Shown one piece after another: positions 7,069 through 12,946 of a stretch of DNA of 12,946 bases. The DNA lies in contig CAZSDV010000057.1 of the NCBI GenBank assembly GCA_964605715.1, positions 1 through 12,946 of the forward strand. Direction: 5' to 3'. A model generated the notes under the pieces. That model was not told where the DNA came from and did not search any database. It saw only the letters and a program-made list of their open reading frames with translations. The position numbers and the translations under genes were made by a program. Source of the DNA: JAPUME01 sp964605715 (GTDB taxonomy: Bacteria > Acidobacteriota > Terriglobia > UBA7540 > JAPUME01). Position 1 is the first letter of the stretch. The number at the start of each line of letters is the position of its first letter.

Positions 7069-8319
7069 ATGCAGGTAGAAGTGGAGGTCCCCTCTGGAGG
7101 GTTAGGAGCAAGAGGAGGGTTTTTATGTCTTGACGATGGCCTCCTGACTACCCACCGTAAACAAGCGGAAGCCCTCGACTCCGTCCCCTTAGTGCGGCTT
7201 GCCTATGCCGCCGTCCATGTGGTGATGAGAGATGATTATCGTACCTGTTCACACTCGCCCACCAAACCTGGAGATCCTGAGTCTGTTGCTGATTTTATCG
7301 ACTGGGAGGCAACTTGCAGGATTCGAAAAAGAATTGCCTCTTTAGGATTTGGGATTGCCGAGGCGATGGATACGGCTCAACGTTTTTCCATCGGATGGAA
7401 GGCTGCAAAACAGCTGATTCGAGGGTGTGGCCAGCTGCATCTTACTCCTTGTTTCATTGCCGGCGCCGGCGCCGATCACCTAACTGATATACCGAACAAG
7501 ACAAAGTTAATCGATGCAGTTCTCTACCAGGCCCGCATAATCCAGGAAGCTGGAGGCCAGGTGATCCTGCTGCCGCTTACATGGCTTACGCAGAACAAAA
7601 TTGGTGAGTCCGGCTATGTGGAAATTTACGGTGAGATAATCCGTAATCTTTCTGGTCCACTTTTTATTCACTGGCTAGGAGAAAAGTTCATGGCGGAGCT
7701 TGCAGGCTATTTCCCTGGTAAGAGTTTTGAGAACATTATGGCACTTGATCCAGGTAAGGTGCGTGGCGCGAAGCTCTCGTTGCTCGATTCCGATTTTGAG
7801 ATTTCTTTGAGAAAAAGATTTTTTGAGCGAGACCAGATTGTTTTCACTGGTGACGATTTTAACTTTGAAAACCTGATTAAGGGTGATCATGATTCGGGGA
7901 AAAGGGCTGCTGTTTCGGAGATTGCTCGTTGGGTAAAAATTGGAGATTCTGCCTGCGCGCTTGGCAACTTTAGCCACGCTTTGCTGGGAGCTTTTGATGC
8001 CATTGCGGAACCTGCGGGGTTGGCATTCCGCTATCTTGCTTGTGGGCACATAGATTCCTATCGGGAATTAATGCTGCCAGCTGAAAAGTTATCGAGGACG
8101 ATCTTTGAGGCTCCAACAGGAAATTACAAGGCTGGATTGGCATTTCTCTCGTGGCTAAACGGCCATCAGGAGAACTTCATGTTAGTAAATCACGAAGAGA
8201 GGTATCGGGATCTCGATCACTACCTTCGGGTTGTGAAGCTGGCGATTAAGGCCCGGGTGATTACAAACGCCTCCTTGGCTTCAGAGAGGCTCCGCATTTT
8301 TTTGGAAGGTGGAATTTAG
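7069..8319 (+). CDS. DUF993 family protein (dihydrodipicolinate synthase-like aldolase fold)
   Basis: Predicted 416-residue cytoplasmic TIM-barrel protein of DUF993, which databases describe as dihydrodipicolinate synthase-like; its reaction is not known to me. Recognisable parts are FIDWEATCRIRKRIASLGFG followed by IAEAMDTAQR (about 77-105), the PLFIHWLGEKF strand (197-207), VRGAKLSLLD (231-240) and the C-terminal EAPTGNYKAGLAFLSWLNGHQ segment. K235 in AKLSLLD sits where Schiff-base aldolases of this superfamily keep their catalytic lysine, so an aldolase or lyase step on a keto-acid-like sugar fragment is plausible. The frame stays open upstream to 6946 inside the Nramp-like gene. The ATG at 7069 was chosen because AGGGG at 7057-7061 precedes it by seven bases and the upstream residues do not look like the family. 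Confidence 0.82.
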   Translation: MQVEVEVPSGGLGARGGFLCLDDGLLTTHRKQAEALDSVPLVRLAYAAVHVVMRDDYRTCSHSPTKPGDPESVADFIDWEATCRIRKRIASLGFGIAEAMDTAQRFSIGWKAAKQLIRGCGQLHLTPCFIAGAGADHLTDIPNKTKLIDAVLYQARIIQEAGGQVILLPLTWLTQNKIGESGYVEIYGEIIRNLSGPLFIHWLGEKFMAELAGYFPGKSFENIMALDPGKVRGAKLSLLDSDFEISLRKRFFERDQIVFTGDDFNFENLIKGDHDSGKRAAVSEIARWVKIGDSACALGNFSHALLGAFDAIAEPAGLAFRYLACGHIDSYRELMLPAEKLSRTIFEAPTGNYKAGLAFLSWLNGHQENFMLVNHEERYRDLDHYLRVVKLAIKARVITNASLASERLRIFLEGGI

Positions 8320-8494
8320 TTAATTTGTAATTTGATTTAGACAGTGAAGTTAAAATTTTCGTTAAAAAAGATCAGTATGAAAATTTACCGCTTGGTGTTG
8401 CTGCTGTCCACATGGCTTCCTTAGTTTGGCTTTTTGGTGTTCTGATGTGCTCTATGTTTTGTCACTCGGTATTGTAGGGGCTGAAGAGGTGTGA
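8320..8494. other. 175-base intergenic gap with remnants of short reading frames
   Basis: The gap between DUF993 and the propeller gene is AT-rich at its start and holds no convincing promoter or terminator hairpin. A 15-codon ORF at 8377-8424 reads MKIYRLVLLLSTWLP and looks like the start of a signal peptide cut short by a TAG. A second short hydrophobic ORF in another frame runs from 8412 to 8477. In the frame of the propeller gene the sequence before its start is blocked by TGA at 8492-8494. This could be a decayed gene start or plain spacer. Confidence 0.3.
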
Positions 8495-9877
8495 GTGGGA
8501 TTTAACCGACGAGAATTGCTAATAGGAATGGGATTTTTGGCAGTACGTGGTAGTTTCGGTCAAACCCTCATGCACCAACCACCGAAACCATTGCGAAAGG
8601 GTGCGGTAAGCCACGATTGGCCCTCATTTTTGGGACCGTCGCACGATGCGGTTTCGACCGAAACCATGCTAAGCCGAGAGCTACCACCTCCGTTGGTGTG
8701 GGAGTTTCCCAAGGGGACTGGGTATGGTTCCCCGGCGATAGCTGGTGAACGCCTCATATTCCTTCATCGATTCAGGAATGAGGAGATTGTCGAATGCTTG
8801 AATCCAGGCACGGGATTAAAAAGTTGGCAGTTTCGATATCCAACTGCCTATGAGGACCGATATGGGTATAACAATGGCCCGCGGTCAAGCCCAGTTATCA
8901 ATGGTGATTATGTCTACACTATGGGAGCCGAAGGAAAGCTACATTGCTTGAAGCTTGAATCAGGAAAGCTGATTTGGAAACGGCATATTGGTGCTGACTA
9001 CAAAGTAAAGCAGGACTTTTTTGGGACCGGGTCAACTCCACTAGTTGAGGGCAAGCTATTGATTGTAAACGTCGGGGCCCCGGGTGGACCTTGCGTCGTT
9101 GGATTGGAGAAAACCACAGGTCATGAGGTATGGCGTGCCGGGAAGCAGTGGGGTCCCAGTTACGCATCACCAATTCCGGCGACCATTTATGGAAAGCGTC
9201 GAGTGTTTGTGTTTGCGGGGGGTGAATCCACCCCACCAACGGGTGGACTGATGTCCATTGACCCGGCGACTGGGAATGTGGATTTTACATTTCCGTGGCG
9301 GAGTCGCAGCTATGCTTCGGTAAATGCTTCATCTCCCGTGGTATTCGATAACAAGGTGTTCATTTCAGCAAGTTATCGTAGAGGAAGTGCACTTTTGGAG
9401 TTACTGGAAAACTTCAAGCATAATGTGTTATGGACGACGCAGAAATTTGGCTTGCACTTTAATACTGCAATTCACCGGGATGGTTACCTGTATGGATTTG
9501 ATGGACGTAACCAGCCGGATGCGTCATTGGCTTGCCTGGAAGCAACAACTGGAAAAGTGGTATGGAGAGAAACTCCAGAATGGACAGAGACGTTTGAATT
9601 TGGAGGTGGGGAGCGACAGAGATTATTGGGAACTTTTCGGGGGTCACTGCTGGCTGTAGACGGGCAATTTCTGTGCTTGGGGGAGGCAGGACACTTGCTA
9701 TGGATGGATCTGACACCGAAAGGCTACAAGGAGGTGTCGCGGACATGGTTGTTTGCGGCAAGAGAGTCGTGGACCCCACCAGTGCTCAGCCGGGGCTTGC
9801 TTTACGTAGCGCAAAATACAAGGGATATGCTGTCAGGAATAGGTCCTCGGCTGCTATGTTACGATTTGAGAGGATAG
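8495..9877 (+). CDS. PQQ-like beta-propeller repeat protein with a twin-arginine-type signal
   Basis: A 460-residue predicted exported protein. The N-terminus has N-R-R-E-L-L (residues 4-9), a hydrophobic core to about residue 18 and a possible cleavage after SFG (about 22), so Tat export is likely. The mature protein opens with DWPSFLGPSHD (41-51), the usual start of PQQ-like propellers in PVC bacteria. Blade repeats recur as a small-sugar-like GxxxCLxxxTGKxxW pattern: CLNPGTGLKSWQF, CLKLESGKLIWKR, GLEKTTGHEVWR, SIDPATGNVDFTF and CLEATTGKVVWRE. Whether it binds PQQ is unknown; many relatives are non-catalytic scaffolds or sugar-processing enzymes. The start is the GTG at 8495, preceded by GAAGAGG at 8483-8489. 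The next gene follows after 79 bases. Confidence 0.85.
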   Translation: MGFNRRELLIGMGFLAVRGSFGQTLMHQPPKPLRKGAVSHDWPSFLGPSHDAVSTETMLSRELPPPLVWEFPKGTGYGSPAIAGERLIFLHRFRNEEIVECLNPGTGLKSWQFRYPTAYEDRYGYNNGPRSSPVINGDYVYTMGAEGKLHCLKLESGKLIWKRHIGADYKVKQDFFGTGSTPLVEGKLLIVNVGAPGGPCVVGLEKTTGHEVWRAGKQWGPSYASPIPATIYGKRRVFVFAGGESTPPTGGLMSIDPATGNVDFTFPWRSRSYASVNASSPVVFDNKVFISASYRRGSALLELLENFKHNVLWTTQKFGLHFNTAIHRDGYLYGFDGRNQPDASLACLEATTGKVVWRETPEWTETFEFGGGERQRLLGTFRGSLLAVDGQFLCLGEAGHLLWMDLTPKGYKEVSRTWLFAARESWTPPVLSRGLLYVAQNTRDMLSGIGPRLLCYDLRG

Positions 9878-9956
9878 CCAAACTAAAAAAGATAGTGGTT
9901 TTGGATTACTCCTGACCTTTTTCCTTAAAATATAGAATGTGTAAAAGGGTAACCTC

Positions 9957-10958
9957 ATGAAAAGCAATCGGAGAGATTTTCTAAAGCGATGCACTCTTTT
10001 AGCAACCTGTCCACCACTGTGGAGCCGGAAGGCAGAGGAAGACCAAGGGCCACCAGGGCAGATCTTTGCACCTAAAATTGGCATTACCACAAATACGCGA
10101 CCCGGCTGGGAGAATGACTTTGTACGATCGCTCGATGAAGCAGCAGAGGTGGGCTATCGTGCCATTGAGACCTTTCCTAAATATGTCCAGCCTTACTTTC
10201 GCCGTCCCGCTGTCCTTCACGAAATGCTCCAAAGTCGGGGTTTGCGACTGGAAACTGTTTCTAATGGGTCTGGCATGGAGATGAACTTTGTGGATCCCCA
10301 ACGAGCGTCTAAACTGCTTGAGGATCACATGCGGTTGGTGAGATTCATCAAACCCTTTGGCTGCAAACATTTAAAAATTAACACTGGCTGGAGAAGGCGG
10401 AGTGGCACGACGGACAAAGATTTACACGAGATGGCAAAGAGACTGAATGATCTAGGAAAACTTACGACGAAAGAAGGGGTGAAGCTGGGTGTACACGCCC
10501 ACCTTTGGAGAGAGCTAGAGAGTAGACATGAAGTTGAAACTATTATGCAATTGACTGAACCTAGATATGTGAATCTTGTCCTGGATACCGGCCACTACAC
10601 TATGGCGGGAATGGATCCTGTCGAGATGACACGTATTTATATTGCCCGAATCATTGAATTTCACTTTAAAGATACTAAGCCGGAGTATCGCGGTGGAAAT
10701 AAAGGTTTGATTCCGCGTTACGGAGAACGATCGGCCATGCTAGAGGAAACCCTAAAGGACCCTATCTTTTTTGAACTTGGAAAAGGCGGGGTAGATTTTC
10801 CTGCCATTTTGAGTATTTTACGGCGGAACAGTTATCAAGGCTGGATTACTGTCGAGCTTGATTCTACCTTGCATACCCCCAAAGAAAGCGCTCAAATTAG
10901 CAAGAAATATTTGGAAAACGTACTAGGTTTGAAGCTTGCATCTTTTGCGATTCGTTGA
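9957..10958 (+). CDS. Sugar phosphate isomerase/epimerase (AP endonuclease 2 family, IolE-like) with Tat motif
   Basis: A 333-residue TIM-barrel enzyme of the xylose-isomerase/AP-endonuclease-2 superfamily. The most informative segment is NLVLDTGHYTMAGMDP (206-221), followed by the RIIEFHFKDTK segment (231-241), closely matching inosose dehydratase and related isomerases. D210, H236 and E300 (in TVELD) are good candidates for divalent-metal ligands, with H180 and H182 in VHAHLW nearby. The N-terminus has an RRDFLK twin-arginine motif (5-10), but the following hydrophobic stretch is short and contains prolines and two cysteines, so export is likely but not certain. The reaction could be an isomerisation, epimerisation or dehydration of a sugar or cyclitol. 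The start ATG at 9957 has AAAAGGG about eight bases upstream. It follows the propeller and precedes the VOC-like gene by 35 bases. Confidence 0.85.
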   Translation: MKSNRRDFLKRCTLLATCPPLWSRKAEEDQGPPGQIFAPKIGITTNTRPGWENDFVRSLDEAAEVGYRAIETFPKYVQPYFRRPAVLHEMLQSRGLRLETVSNGSGMEMNFVDPQRASKLLEDHMRLVRFIKPFGCKHLKINTGWRRRSGTTDKDLHEMAKRLNDLGKLTTKEGVKLGVHAHLWRELESRHEVETIMQLTEPRYVNLVLDTGHYTMAGMDPVEMTRIYIARIIEFHFKDTKPEYRGGNKGLIPRYGERSAMLEETLKDPIFFELGKGGVDFPAILSILRRNSYQGWITVELDSTLHTPKESAQISKKYLENVLGLKLASFAIR

Positions 10959-10982
10959 CTTGGGTTCAGGTGGAAGGGTAGG

Positions 10983-10997
10983 ATGGCGGCACTATGA
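10983..10997 (+). promoter_or_regulatory. Possible four-codon ORF overlapping the next start
   Basis: After the purine-rich run GGTGGAAGGGTAGG, an ATG at 10983 reads MAAL and then stops at TGA 10995-10997, inside the ATGA at 10994 that opens the next gene. The run can also serve the ATG at 10994 directly, so this may be accidental. It is listed because the same layout occurs upstream of the methyltransferase. Confidence 0.2.
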
Positions 10998-11776
10998 AGA
11001 TAAACGATTTATTACCTCAAGGGTTCGAGAAGCATTTTAAGATTGACAATGCCGAGGAGCGATTTGAGGAGGCAGAAAAAGTTGGCAAAAGACTTTTAGA
11101 TGGTGGTGTTGCCTTGAAAAACAACGCCGATCATTATGCTATTTTTACCGACCCACCACGCCTTTTAGCAGATCCCCTGAGACGAATTGGGTACATTGTG
11201 GGTGCTGATAACCGTTGCTATCCTTCTCCTGTTGATGACTATGACTATATAAATGTTGCTGCATCTCTTCCTGGGTCTTCGCCGGCAAAGGAGAAAGGCT
11301 GGCCTGATCATATCGCTGTCGTGCACCCATTAGATGAAAGCGGCCATCGTCATATGATGGATCAAGGATATGGAAACCCTTTTATCCATCATATTACTTG
11401 GGGAATAAAACTTCCGGAAGCAGACTTTTCTGAAGAAATGGATCTTGCGGGGGCCTTGGTCTCCAGGATGGTCCAGACCCGTGATCGGATTGCTGGGCTT
11501 CTCAAGGAAGAGCCGGGTACGCTAATTATGGCAATGCCCAGAACGGTTTTAAGGAATAAGTGTTTTATGGAACGTTTTGGAGGCTGGATAGGCTCAACCC
11601 CAATGGAACAGTACCAGTTGGAAGAGATGGAAGGTGGAGGATATCTCCTACAGTTTTTTCTTTTAAAGGGGGGTAGGATTGAGGTTGCCCTACGATTGAA
11701 CACTGCCCAAACCTTTAATCCTAAAAGTGTCCAAAAGATTTCCAAGGATGAGCTGAGTGTTGACCAAAAAAATTGA
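10994..11776 (+). CDS. Uncharacterised VOC-like protein
   Basis: A 260-residue protein with no signal peptide or membrane segment, so probably cytoplasmic. I do not recognise a named family. Parts of it resemble the vicinal oxygen chelate fold: ADHYAIFTDPPRLLADPLRRIGYIV (45-69) looks like the first beta-alpha unit, IHHITWGI (131-138) like a beta-strand with a metal-ligand histidine, and LQFFLLKGGRIEVALR (219-234) like the final strand, with E230 as the usual second ligand. H47, H106, H132 and H133 are further candidates. This is inference from pattern, not a confirmed homology. VOC proteins include lyases, isomerases, dioxygenases and glyoxalases, and could act on the same metabolites as the neighbours. 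It ends 7 bases before the lactonase gene, so co-translation is likely. Confidence 0.6.
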   Translation: MKINDLLPQGFEKHFKIDNAEERFEEAEKVGKRLLDGGVALKNNADHYAIFTDPPRLLADPLRRIGYIVGADNRCYPSPVDDYDYINVAASLPGSSPAKEKGWPDHIAVVHPLDESGHRHMMDQGYGNPFIHHITWGIKLPEADFSEEMDLAGALVSRMVQTRDRIAGLLKEEPGTLIMAMPRTVLRNKCFMERFGGWIGSTPMEQYQLEEMEGGGYLLQFFLLKGGRIEVALRLNTAQTFNPKSVQKISKDELSVDQKN

Positions 11777-11783
11777 GGTGCTC

Positions 11784-12854
11784 ATGACTTTACAGGTTAG
11801 TAAAATCGCTATTCCTTTCCTACTAATTACGACGTTGCTATTTTCATGTGAAACTCCGAAGATACCTGAGGAGACCACCACTTTAGTCGAGGAAAAAATT
11901 GTCCCGGCTAACGCTGAACTGGAACATCTTTTCACGCGAGCTGCTGGCATCAAAGAGGGCCTAACAGAGGGGCCAGCGGTAGCACCTGATGGAAGCATCT
12001 ACTTTTCGTACATTCCCTTTGGAAAAGAGAAAGGTACGATCCTGCAGTTCCACCCGAAAACCAAGGAGACGACTGTCTTTACTAAGGATAGCCACAAGTC
12101 CAACGGGTTAGCCTTTGATGCCGGGGGGCGCTTGATTGCCGCTGAGGGGGCTGATTACGGGGGAAGGCGGATTTCTAGCTGGAACGTTGAGACAGGAAAG
12201 CGCACGAAATTAGCTGACAATTACGAGGGGAAAAAGTTTAACGGTCCCAACGACCTTACTATTGACAGTAAGGGGCGCATTTACTTTAGTGATCCACGAT
12301 ACCTGGGGCCAGAATCCCGCGATCTCAATTACTTTGCTATTTTCCGAATTGACAAAGATGGGAATGTCATCGAAGTTACCCGTAAGGTGTCCAAGCCGAA
12401 CGGTGTGGCCCTTAGCCCGGATGAGAAAACGCTTTACGCAGCTGACCACGACAACGGAAGTGATAACATTGACGATCCTAACATGCCGCCCGGAACGCCG
12501 GGACCAATGAAGGTCTACGCTTTCCCACTTGGACCAGATGGTTTGGTTTCGGGAGAACGGGAAACATTAATGGATTTTGGAGGCCAAGCCGGCTGTGACG
12601 GCATGACAGTAGACGAGAGGGGAAATGTTTATTTGACGGTCCGAAGCGCGAAAAGCCCTGGCGTAATGATCGTGAGTCCTGAAGGTAAAGAAGTTGGTTT
12701 TATCTCCACTGCCTCCCTCCGCCAGGAAGGCTCAGAGAAGCAAGTGGGGTTGCCAAGCAACGTTGAATTCGGTAACGGTGGAGAGGCAAACATGCTCTAT
12801 GTGACTGTCGACACCAGCCTTTACCGGATCCGACTCAACGTAAAAGGGGGTTGA
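11784..12854 (+). CDS. SMP-30/gluconolactonase/LRE-like lactonase, probable lipoprotein
   Basis: A predicted 356-residue six-bladed propeller that would hydrolyse a sugar lactone to the free acid using a divalent metal. Metal and substrate residues of the family are in place: E63 in TEGPA, N156 in FNGPND, N206 in KPNGVALSPD, and D272 in CDGMTVDERG. The N-terminus has a hydrophobic core followed by L19-F20-S21-C22, a plausible lipobox, so the mature protein probably anchors to a membrane by C22 on the periplasmic side; the Phe at -2 is not ideal. The frame extends upstream to a GTG at 11757 that overlaps the VOC-like gene. I chose the ATG at 11784 because the signal peptide then begins properly and GAGGTG lies just ahead. 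Its TGA shares one base with a following ATG. Confidence 0.84.
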   Translation: MTLQVSKIAIPFLLITTLLFSCETPKIPEETTTLVEEKIVPANAELEHLFTRAAGIKEGLTEGPAVAPDGSIYFSYIPFGKEKGTILQFHPKTKETTVFTKDSHKSNGLAFDAGGRLIAAEGADYGGRRISSWNVETGKRTKLADNYEGKKFNGPNDLTIDSKGRIYFSDPRYLGPESRDLNYFAIFRIDKDGNVIEVTRKVSKPNGVALSPDEKTLYAADHDNGSDNIDDPNMPPGTPGPMKVYAFPLGPDGLVSGERETLMDFGGQAGCDGMTVDERGNVYLTVRSAKSPGVMIVSPEGKEVGFISTASLRQEGSEKQVGLPSNVEFGNGGEANMLYVTVDTSLYRIRLNVKGG

Positions 12855-12946
12855 TGAAAACGAATCTAGTAACATTAGTTTCTTTTTGAGGTTCGCAGGG
12901 TATGCCACCAAAGTTCGCGCCTCTGTCCTACTCCTCCTCGTCCACC
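12854..12946 (+). other. Ambiguous window end, possible start of a further gene
   Basis: An ATG overlapping the lactonase stop opens an 11-codon frame MKTNLVTLVSF that ends at TGA 12887-12889. It looks like a truncated signal peptide. Another ATG at 12902 (MPPKFAPLSYSSSST, open to the edge) and a third frame from a TTG at 12886 (reading RFAGYATKVRASVLLLLVH after the start) also remain open. The complementary strand has an open frame too, ending near 12875. None can be chosen from 93 bases. Confidence 0.25.

Noticed and set aside
7462..7477. GC-rich GCCGGCGCC repeat inside DUF993
   Set aside because: It encodes the Ala-Gly run AGAGAD in frame; a codon-level effect, not a separate element.
7675..8049. 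124-codon - strand ORF opposite DUF993
   Set aside because: Antisense shadow of a recognised gene without any supporting motif.
9878..9956. Possible hairpin between the propeller and isomerase genes (CCAAACTA with TAG...TTTGG)
   Set aside because: The stem is interrupted by a four-base bulge and no T-run follows directly; not convincing as a terminator.
1..12946. Search by eye for tRNA, CRISPR arrays, IS ends and phage genes
   Set aside because: No cloverleaf, spaced repeat series, terminal inverted repeats or transposase/integrase motifs were seen.

Overview
This 12.9 kb window looks like a chromosomal stretch of a heterotrophic bacterium from the PVC group, most likely Verrucomicrobiota or a relative such as Planctomycetota or Lentisphaerota. 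That assignment is an inference. It rests on gene content: a twin-arginine-tagged sugar isomerase, a PQQ-type propeller, an SMP-30 lactonase, DUF993, a carbohydrate-associated OYE and an Nramp-like protein, alongside PhyH and a sodium:solute symporter. There is no rRNA or other marker gene. No tRNA, rRNA, CRISPR array, insertion sequence or phage gene was seen, and no gene-free stretch exceeds 300 bases.

Layout. Bases 1-92 hold the 3' end of an unidentified gene. A visibly AT-rich class I methyltransferase (157-993) and a PhyH-family Fe(II)/2-oxoglutarate dioxygenase (1003-1776) follow on the + strand. A sodium:solute symporter (1847-3481) lies on the - strand, convergent with PhyH. The divergent region 3482-3727 carries a palindrome directly next to a good sigma70-like promoter. 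This promoter serves a small secreted two-cysteine protein (3728-4006).

From 4158 to 12854 seven genes run in the same direction with overlaps or short gaps: an Old Yellow Enzyme-type reductase, an Nramp-like membrane transporter, a DUF993 aldolase-fold protein, a PQQ-like beta-propeller with a Tat-like signal, an IolE-like isomerase/epimerase with a Tat motif, an unrecognised VOC-like protein, and an SMP-30/gluconolactonase-type lipoprotein. The first two overlap by 4 bp. The largest internal gaps are 175 and 79 bp, so there may be two or more transcripts.

How they may work together (inference). The exported propeller, isomerase-like protein and lactonase could process a sugar, cyclitol or sugar lactone outside the cytoplasmic membrane. 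The Nramp-like protein lacks the signature metal-binding residues, so it may import an organic product rather than a metal. The cytoplasmic OYE and DUF993 proteins would then reduce and cleave it. The substrate cannot be named from sequence. The most notable points are the metal-site loss in the Nramp-like protein and the split of the cassette between two compartments.
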